Part shown: piece after piece, positions 1 through 10,192 of the stretch
Layout: each line of letters starts with the position of its first letter
Numbering within the stretch: position 1 is the stretch's first letter
Assembly (NCBI GenBank): GCA_013824325.1
Contig: PNNP01000005.1
Span: forward strand, 1-34,291
From: Thermodesulfovibrio sp.
GTDB lineage: Bacteria > Nitrospirota > Thermodesulfovibrionia > Thermodesulfovibrionales > Dissulfurispiraceae
Direction of reading: 5' to 3'
DNA: 34,291 bases
The notes under the pieces: generated by a model
Database searches by the model: none
Seen by the model: only the letters and a program-made list of their open reading frames with translations
Told to the model about the DNA's origin: nothing
Position numbers and translations under genes: made by a program

Positions 1-2998
1 GGGAGAGGACTCTTCCTTTTCTATCTTTCAACCACTTCTCACAAACCTGATAACCGCCGATTTGGTATTCCCAAACTTCTTGAGGAATTCCTTCAAAATA
101 CTGGACATCGTTTATATAAAGATTGCCCCTTTCGTTTTTTAGCTTTTCAACTTTATCACTTCCTTCGCCCTGAAATTTGGCAATTGGTTTATCAAGCTCT
201 GATGATTTAAGAAGATGAAGCTCTACAAGCTTCTCGCCATATTCAGCCATTTTCTTGAAAAGCTTATAATCATTTGTGAATGGAATCCTCGGAAAATCTA
301 TCTTCAAAAACTCGGCATATTTTTTCCTGTAGATATTCGAGTAAAGCACTGCGTAAATGTAATAAAAAATATCTTCAGGAGATGGCGTCTTCTTGAACTC
401 CGCTGTTAATTTTTCAACAAACGCAAGTGATAGATTCGGTTTCTTTACGCCATACTCTGCCTGTTCCTCAAAAAGCATCATAACGCTGCTTAGAGATTTC
501 TTTTTAGGGTTATCTTTTTGTTTGTAAATGTAAAGTGGGAAAAGAAAGGGCGCCCCACCATAATCAGGAAGCACCCTAACATCTATGATAGCATCAGAAA
601 TAAAAATGTGGTTGAAAGGTATATTGTTTGATGTTGTACGGTTTGCAATTATCCCCAAATTATTTTTAATAAAATTCTTCATTACATCATATCGGTCTCT
701 ATCAATCAGTTCTGTTCTATAGCAGATAAATCTATTATCGAAGGGGCGATACGAGTATGACACTATTGATTCTTTCCAGTCTTCCTTTTTCAGCTTTGTT
801 CTGACTTCTTTTAGTTTGAAATCATGTGTGTCTTTCAAGTCCAATGCCTGTCTTACTAATTCGTCTGGCAAATTGCTGGTGAATGTTCTCATCTTTTGTA
901 TGATATCTTCTTTGGTGAAGCCAACCACGAAGTGATCGCGATGAGTTTTTACTCCGCTTGATGACTGAATAAATATATCCTGAATCGACAGAAATTGTTC
1001 ATATCCTGCCTGCTCTGCAAAATCTTTTTCCACAAAGAAATAATACGGTTCGGATGGTTGTAATTTTATCCATTTTGTTGAGGTAATGTCGTATTTGTTG
1101 AGATACGAATATTTCTTTTCATGAAGACCATAGACATCCTGATAAAATACCCGCCCTAATCCTTTGTGCTTTTTGTCTTTGACAAATATAGCTATCGATA
1201 CGCCTTGCTGAATGTCAAAGACATTTTCGTCCTTGCTTCCGTCATGGCACTTTTCTCCAATACGGCTGTTTCCATGAAGATTGAGAATACGAATCTCATT
1301 AAAACTTTCCATTAAACTTTTACGCATCCCGCGGTGAATCAAGCCAGATAGATAAGAGTTATTGGTAATCATCCCGATAATGCCTTTGCCTGCTTTGTCT
1401 ATCTTCCAGTGTGCAAATCGGATAAACTTGATGTAGTCATCAGACAAGGGCTGAATGTTCTTTTCATTACGAACATCTTCTTTATATACGTCCATCTCAT
1501 TTTCTATGAAATCAGATTTATTTGCAGAGCTTTTAGAATATGGTGGATTGCCGAGGACGATAAGAATTGGCTGTTCTTTTTTAACTTTACCCGCCAAATG
1601 TGATTCCTCTGAAAGTGACACCATGCCAGGAAGCTCGGTCTGATCAAGTTCATCCATCTCAAGAGTGTTAGTAAGATAAAGCTTGAACCTGTCGTCAGCC
1701 TGAAGTTTATAGCCAAGCTCTTCCAGAAGGAAAGACATCTTCAGATGACCTATTGCATAAGGCGCCATCATAAGCTCAAAGGCATAAAAGTTTTTGAGAA
1801 CATGTTCTTTAATAAACATCTCTTTTGCACCTTTTCCATATTTTGATGTGAACTCCTCCACTGCTAATTTGGCTGCCTCTGCCAAAAAGGTAAGAGTTCC
1901 TGCTGCGGGGTCTAAGACAGTGACTGATTGGCTCGCAAAACCATCTTTTTTGTCGAAGTGTTCTTTGAGGATATGGTGCAGAGAGCGGACAATATAAGAG
2001 ACAACCGGCTCAGGCGTATAATAAACGCCTCTTTTTTCGCGCATCTTCGGGTCATATTCGGCAAGGAAGGTTTCATAGAAATGGACAATAGGGTCTTTGC
2101 CCTTATGTTTATTAAAATACTCATCGAGTATTTTATAAACATCGGTGGTAGCCAGAACCTCTGATATATCATCAATTATCCATTCCATCTGTTGAGGCAA
2201 GTCTCCTAATGAAATGAATTTGAAGACATCCCTTAATATCCCGATTGTCCGAGGAATTCTGTCATAAGCAAGTTTTCTGTTAAAGCCATTTTTTGTACGG
2301 GTTCGAGCAGCAAAAAGTCCGTATGTGATAGTTTGTGAATAAAGGTCGGCAAATTCTTCTTTTGTAAGCCCGCTTATGAGATGCTTTTTGAAGACTTTAT
2401 AAAAACCGAGAATGTTTCCTTTCCCTTTTCTTTCTTCTTCTTCCAATTCCTGAGCAACCACTTCATCCTTTAAAAAGCGTGTTCTTTTTGCAAGTTCTAT
2501 TGCCAGAGCTTTAGCATCATAGACTTTCGGTAAAGAGAAGGAGAAAAATTTCTCAAAAAGTTTAAGAAAATTGGATTCTTTTTCTACAGGGGGTATTGCT
2601 TTTAGCTTATGCACAACAAATGGTCTGCCGATGAGAACCTTATCTATTAAAGCGCCGTTACGGTATAGCCTGAATTCAAGGAAGTTGGTTAATATCAAGT
2701 TTGGAAAAGTATGAAGATAGCGTTTTAGCTGTTCAGTTTCCTCTATCTGGTCTAAGTTTTCGACTGTTGGAGTTTTGGCTTCAATATACCCGACAATTTG
2801 CTGCTTTCCGTCCCAGATTCTAAAATCTGGATTCCCTGCTTCAGTCTTTTTAGGAAGAGTCGTTATAAAAATATTCTTTTTACTTGTTGATTCTACATAA
2901 TCTTCAATCAATCCCTCAAGGGCAGAGTAATAGCTTTCCTCTCTCGCATCTCCACGATTAGTAATCTCATAAATTTTTTTAAGATAAGATTTCAGCAT
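1..2998 (-). CDS. Type IIG / type ISP-like restriction-modification enzyme (3' end outside window)
   Basis: Single-chain DNA restriction and N6-adenine methylation enzyme. Reading the minus strand from ATG at 2998 gives an open frame of about 999 codons that runs off the left edge, so the C-terminus is missing. Near residues 54-73 a PD-(D/E)xK-type nuclease core is visible (NPDF ... GYIEAK). SAM-binding motif I is LDPAAGT near residue 362, and the catalytic N6-adenine motif IV is GNPPYS near residue 483. The C-terminal half resembles the specificity domain of type ISP/Eco57I-like enzymes, including EKWLKDRKGR close to the edge. No helicase motifs occur between nuclease and methylase, so the plan is IIG-like rather than full type ISP. 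The ATG directly follows the UbiA stop (TAA ATG) in the same frame and has no good ribosome-binding site, suggesting translational reinitiation. No separate modification or specificity gene is visible. Confidence 0.88.
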   Translation of the reverse strand, partial: MLKSYLKKIYEITNRGDAREESYYSALEGLIEDYVESTSKKNIFITTLPKKTEAGNPDFRIWDGKQQIVGYIEAKTPTVENLDQIEETEQLKRYLHTFPNLILTNFLEFRLYRNGALIDKVLIGRPFVVHKLKAIPPVEKESNFLKLFEKFFSFSLPKVYDAKALAIELAKRTRFLKDEVVAQELEEEERKGKGNILGFYKVFKKHLISGLTKEEFADLYSQTITYGLFAARTRTKNGFNRKLAYDRIPRTIGILRDVFKFISLGDLPQQMEWIIDDISEVLATTDVYKILDEYFNKHKGKDPIVHFYETFLAEYDPKMREKRGVYYTPEPVVSYIVRSLHHILKEHFDKKDGFASQSVTVLDPAAGTLTFLAEAAKLAVEEFTSKYGKGAKEMFIKEHVLKNFYAFELMMAPYAIGHLKMSFLLEELGYKLQADDRFKLYLTNTLEMDELDQTELPGMVSLSEESHLAGKVKKEQPILIVLGNPPYSKSSANKSDFIENEMDVYKEDVRNEKNIQPLSDDYIKFIRFAHWKIDKAGKGIIGMITNNSYLSGLIHRGMRKSLMESFNEIRILNLHGNSRIGEKCHDGSKDENVFDIQQGVSIAIFVKDKKHKGLGRVFYQDVYGLHEKKYSYLNKYDITSTKWIKLQPSEPYYFFVEKDFAEQAGYEQFLSIQDIFIQSSSGVKTHRDHFVVGFTKEDIIQKMRTFTSNLPDELVRQALDLKDTHDFKLKEVRTKLKKEDWKESIVSYSYRPFDNRFICYRTELIDRDRYDVMKNFIKNNLGIIANRTTSNNIPFNHIFISDAIIDVRVLPDYGGAPFLFPLYIYKQKDNPKKKSLSSVMMLFEEQAEYGVKKPNLSLAFVEKLTAEFKKTPSPEDIFYYIYAVLYSNIYRKKYAEFLKIDFPRIPFTNDYKLFKKMAEYGEKLVELHLLKSSELDKPIAKFQGEGSDKVEKLKNERGNLYINDVQYFEGIPQEVWEYQIGGYQVCEKWLKDRKGRVLS

Positions 2999-3859
2999 TT
3001 ATAACAATAATGCCCCCAGCGTAAATGCGAACACCGTAATACTTATATAACCGTTCATATTGAAAAAAGCCATGTTCAGCTTGCTCAGGTCATCCGGCTT
3101 TACAAGAGAATGTTCATAAAGCAATAGTCCCGTAACTACAGTAATTCCTATCCAATAGATAAAATTTAAATTAAAAATAACACCTGTGATAGCGAGCATA
3201 CATATAGTTATAAAATGAAATATTCTTGAAAAGACTATCGCCTTTTTTATGCCGAATCTTTGTGGTATGGAATAAAGTCTGTGACTTTTGTCAAATTCGA
3301 TGTCCTGCAAGGCATAAAGTGTATCAAAGCCGGCAAGCCAGAATACTACTCCGATACATAAAGGTATTATTTCAATATCGATTGTCCCTTTTACTGCAAT
3401 CCATGCACCAAGAGGCGCACTTGAAATTGCGAGACCCAGAACAAAATGTGATGCCCATGTAAATCTTTTGGTATATGAATATATGATTACAATCAGAATC
3501 GCCATTGGTGCAAGTTTGAAACAGAGAGGGTTTAGATTATAAGCAGCAAAAATAAGAACAGCGAAGGATATCAAAACAAAAATTGCTGCATCCCGCATCT
3601 TTATCTTGCCTGCGGGCAGCTCGCGTTGCTTTGTCCTCGGATTCTCTGCATCAATCTCCTTGTCTATTATCCTGTTCATTCCCATCGCTCCTGACCGCGC
3701 CCCGACCATGGCTGCCGCAATCCAGAATATCTGTTTAATGGGAGGGATTCCAGAAGCTGCCAGAATCGCGCTTGTGAAGGCAAAAGGCAGTGCGAATACC
3801 GAATGGGAAAATTTTATCATCTTAAGGTAGAGAATCGCCCTGTTTTTAACCATTTCCAT
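2999..3859 (-). CDS. ubiA: UbiA-family polyprenyltransferase (ubiquinone/menaquinone pathway type)
   Basis: Integral-membrane aromatic prenyltransferase that attaches a polyprenyl chain to a quinone precursor such as 4-hydroxybenzoate or, in the futalosine pathway, the MqnP substrate. The 286-residue protein has the two Mg-diphosphate-binding Asp motifs of the family: NRIIDKEID (N62, D66, D70) and LQDIEFD (D186, D190) followed by LYSIP. Eight or so hydrophobic segments surround them. Length is normal for the family. The sequence does not say whether the product is ubiquinone or menaquinone; menaquinone is the more likely quinone for the inferred organism. Translation may start at 3859 or at the second ATG at 3853; neither has a clear ribosome-binding site. 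The gene is divergent from gcvH and probably co-transcribed with the downstream restriction-modification gene. Confidence 0.9.
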   Translation of the reverse strand: MEMVKNRAILYLKMIKFSHSVFALPFAFTSAILAASGIPPIKQIFWIAAAMVGARSGAMGMNRIIDKEIDAENPRTKQRELPAGKIKMRDAAIFVLISFAVLIFAAYNLNPLCFKLAPMAILIVIIYSYTKRFTWASHFVLGLAISSAPLGAWIAVKGTIDIEIIPLCIGVVFWLAGFDTLYALQDIEFDKSHRLYSIPQRFGIKKAIVFSRIFHFITICMLAITGVIFNLNFIYWIGITVVTGLLLYEHSLVKPDDLSKLNMAFFNMNGYISITVFAFTLGALLL

Positions 3860-3866
3860 GTGGGTT

Positions 3867-3895
3867 ATGATAACATATTAAAACTTATCTCTCAA
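3867..3895 (-). promoter_or_regulatory. Candidate promoter of ubiA
   Basis: On the minus strand TTGAGA (3890-3895) and TATCAT (3867-3872) are separated by 17 bp, matching the sigma-70 pattern. The predicted transcription start, near 3860, falls right at the first ATG (3859). The messenger would then be leaderless or nearly so, which fits the missing ribosome-binding site. Confidence 0.4.
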
Positions 3896-3942
3896 AAATC
3901 CCCGTGAGAATTTTTGGAAATCAATCTTATTCATTTTTTTCC

Positions 3943-3973
3943 TTGACTAAAGAATGAAAACTATGTTTATTTT
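3943..3973 (+). promoter_or_regulatory. Weak candidate promoter of gcvH-lpdA
   Basis: TTGACT at 3943-3948 is followed 17-19 bp later by the AT-rich TTTATTTT (3966-3973), a poor -10 match. It is the only plausible promoter in the 153-bp divergent gap upstream of gcvH. Confidence 0.3.
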
Positions 3974-4012
3974 AATCCAAAATAGACAATAAAATAAGAC
4001 GGGAGGGATAAT

Positions 4013-4399
4013 ATGAATCCGGAAGATTTGAAATATCACAAAGAACACACATGGGTTAGAGTATCAGGCAAAAAAGCAACGATGGGAATAACACATTATG
4101 CACAGGACGCGCTGGGTGATATAGTGTACATAGATATTCCCGAACCGGATATCCACGTTGAAATAGGCACTGAAATGTCAGAGATTGAATCTACAAAGGC
4201 AACGTCATCGGTCATAGCTCCTGTCAGCGGTACGATTATAGAGGTCAACGAGAAGCTTGCTGACTCACCGGAGATTATAAACGAAGACCCGTACAACAAG
4301 GGCTGGATAGCAGTTATAGAAATGGATGACGTGTCAGAGCTGGATGAACTTATGGATGCAGATGAGTACGAAAGATATACAGAGGAAGAAGGCAAATGA
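4013..4399 (+). CDS. gcvH: Glycine cleavage system H protein (lipoyl carrier)
   Basis: Small lipoylated carrier that moves the aminomethyl group between the P and T proteins of the glycine cleavage system and is reoxidised by dihydrolipoyl dehydrogenase. It has 128 residues, normal for GcvH. The N-terminus has the family pattern YHKEHTWVRV, and the lipoyl-attachment lysine is K62 in IESTKA, followed by the turn APVSG. A strong ribosome-binding site (GGGAGG) lies upstream of ATG 4013. The stop overlaps the start of lpdA by four bases, so carrier and reoxidising enzyme are translationally coupled. The P and T proteins are not in the window, so a use with other partners cannot be excluded. Confidence 0.95.
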   Translation: MNPEDLKYHKEHTWVRVSGKKATMGITHYAQDALGDIVYIDIPEPDIHVEIGTEMSEIESTKATSSVIAPVSGTIIEVNEKLADSPEIINEDPYNKGWIAVIEMDDVSELDELMDADEYERYTEEEGK

Positions 4400-5781
4400 G
4401 ACTGACAATAATTGGAGCAGGACCCGGCGGATATGTAGCCGCATTAAAGGCGGTACAGCTTGGCGCACAGGTAACAGTCATAGAAAATACAGAAGTGGGG
4501 GGCACGTGCCTGAACAGAGGATGCATTCCGACCAAAGCACTGGTCGCCTCAATCGAAGCCATACATAAAGCTAAAAATTTTGAGGATCTCGGTATAGATG
4601 TCCCGGAACAGATTGTCCCGAATCTCTCAAGAATAATGGAGAGGAAAAATAAGGTCGTTTCTACTCAGGTTAAAGGCATTAGAGCCTTATTCAAAAGCTG
4701 GGGAGTAAACCTCATAGAAGGCAGGGGAATGATGCTTACACCCCAAAAAGTGGAAGTGCAAAAAAAAGACGGTTCCACGGAAATAATAGAAACAGACAAG
4801 ATAATAATAGCTACTGGCTCAAGACCTGCCCAGATACCCATATTCCCGTTTGACGGTGAACACATCATGTCAAGTGATGATGCTTTGAATATCAAATCCA
4901 TACCGAAGAGTCTGATAATAATAGGGGCAGGAGTAATTGGATGCGAATTTGCGTGCATATTCAAAGAGCTTGGCGCCGAGGTTACAATGGTGGAAATGAT
5001 GCCGAGGGCTGTTTCCACCGAAGACCCTGAAATATCAGAAGTGCTGGAAAAGGAATTAAAAAAGAAAAAAATAAAGCTGCTGACCGGCGTAAAAGTAGAA
5101 AAAGCCGAAAGTCAGCATGACGGCATCCATGTGTATCTTGGAGACGGTAAAGAAATCGTTGCGGAAAAACTGCTCGTGTCCATAGGCAGGGCATTGAATA
5201 CAGAGAGCATAGGACTTGAGACATTGGGAATTAAAAAGGGGCAAAGAGGAGAAATAGCAGTCAACGAAACGATGGAAACAAACATAGACGGAATTTATGC
5301 TGTAGGAGATGTTGTTGGAGGAATTCTCCTTGCACATGTTGCTTCAAAAGAAGGGATTGTAGCAGCATATAACGCCTGCGGCATCGAAAAGAAAATAGAT
5401 TATTCGGTGATTCCGGCCGGGATATTCACCTTACCTGAAATAGGGTCGGTCGGACTGAGACAACATCAGGCAGAAGAAAAAGGCATAAAGATAAGAACAG
5501 GTCATTTCCAGTTCAGGTCATCAGGCAAAGCCCATGCAATGGGGGAAATAGCAGGTATGATAAAAATAGTTGCCGATGCAGATACAGACAAGATTCTTGG
5601 AGTTCACATAATCGGGCCTCATGCGTCCGATCTCGTTCATGAAGGTGCATTGGCAATCAAGGCGGGGCTTACGGCAAGAGATGTCGCAGATATGATTCAT
5701 TCACATCCGACACTCGCTGAAGGCATTATGGAGGCTGCAGAGGATGTGCACGGCGAAGCAATACATGCACCAAAGAAATAA
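4396..5781 (+). CDS. lpdA: Dihydrolipoyl dehydrogenase
   Basis: FAD enzyme that reoxidises dihydrolipoyl groups on carrier proteins with NAD+. The 461 residues contain the FAD Rossmann motif GAGPGGYVAA at residues 8-17, the redox disulfide in GGTCLNRGCIPT (C38 and C43), the NAD-binding motif GAGVIGCEFA, the second FAD motif ending in YAVGD, and the C-terminal catalytic pair H437 and E442 in HPTLAE. All catalytic residues are present. The ATG overlaps the gcvH stop (ATGA). Because the carrier next to it is GcvH, this copy most likely serves glycine cleavage, although it could also serve 2-oxoacid dehydrogenases encoded elsewhere. Confidence 0.96.
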   Translation: MRLTIIGAGPGGYVAALKAVQLGAQVTVIENTEVGGTCLNRGCIPTKALVASIEAIHKAKNFEDLGIDVPEQIVPNLSRIMERKNKVVSTQVKGIRALFKSWGVNLIEGRGMMLTPQKVEVQKKDGSTEIIETDKIIIATGSRPAQIPIFPFDGEHIMSSDDALNIKSIPKSLIIIGAGVIGCEFACIFKELGAEVTMVEMMPRAVSTEDPEISEVLEKELKKKKIKLLTGVKVEKAESQHDGIHVYLGDGKEIVAEKLLVSIGRALNTESIGLETLGIKKGQRGEIAVNETMETNIDGIYAVGDVVGGILLAHVASKEGIVAAYNACGIEKKIDYSVIPAGIFTLPEIGSVGLRQHQAEEKGIKIRTGHFQFRSSGKAHAMGEIAGMIKIVADADTDKILGVHIIGPHASDLVHEGALAIKAGLTARDVADMIHSHPTLAEGIMEAAEDVHGEAIHAPKK

Positions 5782-5860
5782 TCAGTTAATGTATAAATGG
5801 GTTGAGGAGTAAATGAGCAAAAAATCACCGATCTACTCCATATGCCCATGCACTCATTAA

Positions 5861-7153
<1,293 letters not shown>

Positions 7154-7176
7154 AATAAAATTCGGACATATAATTT

Positions 7177-7518
7177 ATGAGTGGCGTAATAAAACCCAAA
7201 AACCTCAGGCAACAGGTAACCACCGAGAAAAGAAGGCGTAATATAATATTTTTCACATTAATCATTCTCGCCTTTGTCTACCTTTCAGTAACATTGCTCA
7301 TCGGGGATATGGGGCTGCCAAAATACTTTCATCTGCAGAAAAACAAAAAGAAAATAGAGACAGAGCTAAAAATCATGGAAAAAGAAAATAAAATGTTAAA
7401 GACCGAGGTGGAAGCATTAAAAAAAGACCCTTACTATATAGAAAAATCTGCAAGGGAGGAATTCGGGCTTGCAAAGCCCGACGAATTTATTTTTCAATTC
7501 CAGAAAAATGACAAATAA
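7177..7518 (+). CDS. ftsB: FtsB/DivIC-family septum formation protein
   Basis: Small bitopic division protein expected to join FtsL and FtsQ at the septum. The 113-residue sequence has a basic cytoplasmic start (about residues 1-22), one transmembrane helix at about residues 23-46, then a Lys/Glu-rich coiled coil (about 55-90) and the family's C-terminal motif YYIEKSAREEFGLAKPDE. It lies 23 bp after eno, the usual neighbour of this family. Its end overlaps the start of the GH57 gene. The cytoplasmic part is somewhat longer than in E. coli FtsB, closer to DivIC of Gram-positives. Confidence 0.85.
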   Translation: MSGVIKPKNLRQQVTTEKRRRNIIFFTLIILAFVYLSVTLLIGDMGLPKYFHLQKNKKKIETELKIMEKENKMLKTEVEALKKDPYYIEKSAREEFGLAKPDEFIFQFQKNDK

Positions 7519-9727
7519 CCCGCTTTACATCGCATTCTTCTGGCACATGCATCAGCCCTATTATAAAGACCCATTTACAGGTGTCTATATGCTTCCATGG
7601 GTGAGGCTTCACGGCACAAAAGACTATCTTGACATGGTAAAAATACTCGAAGAATTTCCTGATATCCATCAGACATTCAATCTTGTCCCCTCTCTTCTTG
7701 AACAGCTCAACGATTATACAGAAAACAGCGTCAAAGACAGATACCTTGAACTGACGCTCCTGAACCCTTCTGACCTGACAGAGGAAGACAGGCAATTCAT
7801 CATAGAAAATTTTTTCCTTGCCAACTGGGACAATATGATTAAACCTTTTCCGAGATATTACAAACTTCTTTTAAAAAGAGGGGTGAGGTTTACAAAAAGC
7901 GATATTGTAAGGGTATCCAAATACTTTACAGACAGCGATATAAGAGATCTTCAGGTTCTTTTCAATTTAAGCTGGATTGACCCGATGTTCAGAAACAGCG
8001 ACCCCTTTTTAAAAGACCTCTTTGAGAAGGAAAAAGATTTTACAGAGGAAGACAAACAACTCCTCATGAAGAAACAGTTTGAGATACTAAAAGAAATCAT
8101 ACCCGAGTATAAAAAAATGGCGCAGACAGGACAGGTAGAATATTCTGTTACTCCTTTTTATCACCCCATTCTTCCGTTACTATGGGATACTGATATTGCA
8201 AGGATAGCAACGCCTGATATAAAACTGCCGAAAAAGAGATTTTCACATCCTGAAGATGCCGTAAAACAGATTAAAATGGCGGTCGAGTATTTTGAAAAAA
8301 TCTTTGGCTATAAGCCTGCAGGAATGTGGCCCTCAGAAGGTTCTGTAAGCGAGGATGTCGTAAGAGCCATAGGCGCTGAAGGAATCAAATGGATAGCAAC
8401 TGACGAAGAGGTGCTGTCGAGAACCCTCGGCAGACCCCTCAGAAGTCCTGAAGGACATTTGATTGACGCTCCAAGCCTTTATAAGCCTCATCAGTTCAGC
8501 AATGTATCCATATTCTTCAGAGACCATAAACTTTCAGACCTTATAGGTTTTGTCTATTCGGGGTGGAAAACCCAAAAGGCGGTTGATGACTTTATGGACA
8601 GACTTCTGCAAATACGGAACACACTGCCTGATGATAGAGCTTATGTAGTTCCTGTAATACTCGATGGAGAAAATGCATGGGAATATTATCAAAATGACGG
8701 CCAGGATTTTCTGAGGGGTTTATATGGAGCACTGAGCAATGACAGCAGATTTAAAACTGTAACCATGTCTGAATTTATCGGGAAGCATGGTTATGGAGAC
8801 CCTCTTTTAGGGCTGCATGCAGGCTCCTGGATAAATGCGAACTTCAAAATATGGATTGGTCATGAAGAAGACAATCTTGCATGGGATTATCTCGCACAAA
8901 CAAGAGATGACCTTGAGACATTCGAAAAGGCTAATCCTGACAGGGACACCTCAGAGGCATGGAAGGCTATCTATGCTGCTGAGGGGAGTGACTGGAACTG
9001 GTGGTATGGCGATGAACATTCAACCGAAACGCAGGAAGACTTTGACGAGCTTTTCAGGGGCTATCTCATGAAGGTTTACAGGGTGATCGGCAAAGACATA
9101 CCTAATAATCTCTTTATACCTATACTGCTCGAAGACAGGAAGGTTATACCTGAGATGCAGATTCGCGGATTTATTTACCCTAAGATAGACGGACAGGTAA
9201 CAACTTATTTTGAATGGTTTCAGGCTGCACATATTGATGTAAAAATGTCCGGCGGGAGCATGCACAGATCTGAAAGCCTTGTTTCAACAATTCATTACGG
9301 TTTCAACAAAGATAACCTTTATATAAGAATTGACCCCGTGACACCGTTCATAGATTTGGAAGAACAGATTTTCATACACGTAAATATATTCCATCCCTGT
9401 ACTCGCAGGATTGTCTTTGACTCACAGGAAACCCCTCCAAAAGCAACTCTCTATGAAAAGTCTCTTGAGGAATGGGTTATTGTAAAATCCATTCAAAATG
9501 TTGCAATAAAAGATATATTCGAGATAGAGATTCCGTTTCCCGATATCAATGCAAAAGAAAACGATGAGATACATTTCTCTGTAGACATATTGAGAAACGG
9601 CAAACTCGCCGGCGCTCCAAAAGAACAGGGCATCTTTGCGGGTGAGAGCATGGAGAGATGCCCCTGCAGGGGGCATATAACTGTGATTGTCCCCTCACCC
9701 GACTATGAAAAGCTTATGTGGTACTGA
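7508..9727 (+). CDS. Glycoside hydrolase family 57 alpha-glucan enzyme
   Basis: GH57 retaining glycosidase, probably an alpha-amylase or 4-alpha-glucanotransferase acting on intracellular glycogen or other alpha-glucan. The start is taken at ATG 7508 (MTNNPLYIAFFWHMHQPYY, 739 residues) because the family domain begins immediately. An in-frame ATG at 7469 would add 13 residues that overlap ftsB. Visible family motifs are HMHQPYY at the N-terminus, WPSEGSVS with the candidate nucleophile E277, and DGENAWE with the candidate acid/base D386. The first ~460 residues form the catalytic barrel; the remainder, with beta-rich segments, is the usual C-terminal extension. There is no signal peptide, so it is cytoplasmic. 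Overlap with ftsB implies co-transcription. The exact substrate cannot be read from the sequence. Confidence 0.9.
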   Translation: MTNNPLYIAFFWHMHQPYYKDPFTGVYMLPWVRLHGTKDYLDMVKILEEFPDIHQTFNLVPSLLEQLNDYTENSVKDRYLELTLLNPSDLTEEDRQFIIENFFLANWDNMIKPFPRYYKLLLKRGVRFTKSDIVRVSKYFTDSDIRDLQVLFNLSWIDPMFRNSDPFLKDLFEKEKDFTEEDKQLLMKKQFEILKEIIPEYKKMAQTGQVEYSVTPFYHPILPLLWDTDIARIATPDIKLPKKRFSHPEDAVKQIKMAVEYFEKIFGYKPAGMWPSEGSVSEDVVRAIGAEGIKWIATDEEVLSRTLGRPLRSPEGHLIDAPSLYKPHQFSNVSIFFRDHKLSDLIGFVYSGWKTQKAVDDFMDRLLQIRNTLPDDRAYVVPVILDGENAWEYYQNDGQDFLRGLYGALSNDSRFKTVTMSEFIGKHGYGDPLLGLHAGSWINANFKIWIGHEEDNLAWDYLAQTRDDLETFEKANPDRDTSEAWKAIYAAEGSDWNWWYGDEHSTETQEDFDELFRGYLMKVYRVIGKDIPNNLFIPILLEDRKVIPEMQIRGFIYPKIDGQVTTYFEWFQAAHIDVKMSGGSMHRSESLVSTIHYGFNKDNLYIRIDPVTPFIDLEEQIFIHVNIFHPCTRRIVFDSQETPPKATLYEKSLEEWVIVKSIQNVAIKDIFEIEIPFPDINAKENDEIHFSVDILRNGKLAGAPKEQGIFAGESMERCPCRGHITVIVPSPDYEKLMWY

Positions 9728-9748
9728 AAAGTAAAGCTGCTTATAAGT

Positions 9749-10165
9749 TTAATAAGTAATACATGCGGCATTTAAAATGCCGACAGCAAGCGAAACAACG
9801 CCAAGAAATAATCCTTTTGAAACCTGGTTAGAAGGAATATCCGAAACAATTGACGGGAAGATTGTCTTTACTACAAAAAACGTAATAATCTGCACAAACA
9901 TGGCAATCATTCCCCATATAATCATATCAATTAACCCCACACTGTGGGCAACAGCACTCGCAAGAGGAATTGCAAAACCGAGCAGCGCACCGCTGAAGCT
10001 GTACGCTGCTGCAAGGTTTCCTTCGGAGATTAATTTAAACTCTCTGTAAGGCGTAACTCTGACGTAAACCGCCAGAAATAAAATTACGAGAATCACAGAT
10101 GAGCCGAAATATAATGCAAAATCTAAAAGACCTGAAACAGATGTAATAAATTTTTCTGCAATCAT
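9749..10165 (-). CDS. DUF350 (YjfL/UPF0719) inner-membrane protein
   Basis: A 138-residue hydrophobic protein with four transmembrane segments (about residues 13-33, 50-72, 80-100 and 115-136) and the DUF350 signatures GNLAAAYSFSGALLGFAIPLASA and SKGLFLGVVSLAVGILNAACITY (given in part; residues 48-70 and 116-138). Its molecular function is unknown. In E. coli the homologue yjfL sits beside yjfM (DUF1190) and yjfC (ATP-grasp ligase), and the same three families are adjacent here, so they probably act together at the envelope. It is the last gene of the minus-strand array and converges on the GH57 gene with only 21 bp between stops; no clear terminator is visible there. Confidence 0.88.
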   Translation of the reverse strand: MIAEKFITSVSGLLDFALYFGSSVILVILFLAVYVRVTPYREFKLISEGNLAAAYSFSGALLGFAIPLASAVAHSVGLIDMIIWGMIAMFVQIITFFVVKTIFPSIVSDIPSNQVSKGLFLGVVSLAVGILNAACITY

Positions 10166-10192
10166 TTTTAGTTCTCCTGTAATCTTTTGAAG

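Noticed and set aside
7469-7507. Earlier ATG for the GH57 gene
   Set aside because: The 13 extra residues overlap ftsB by 50 bp and precede the point where the family domain begins; ATG 7508 is preferred.
9764-9780. Short palindrome CGGCATTTAAAATGCCG near the convergent gene ends as a terminator
   Set aside because: It lies within the DUF350 coding sequence and has no T-run; the stem is only six pairs.
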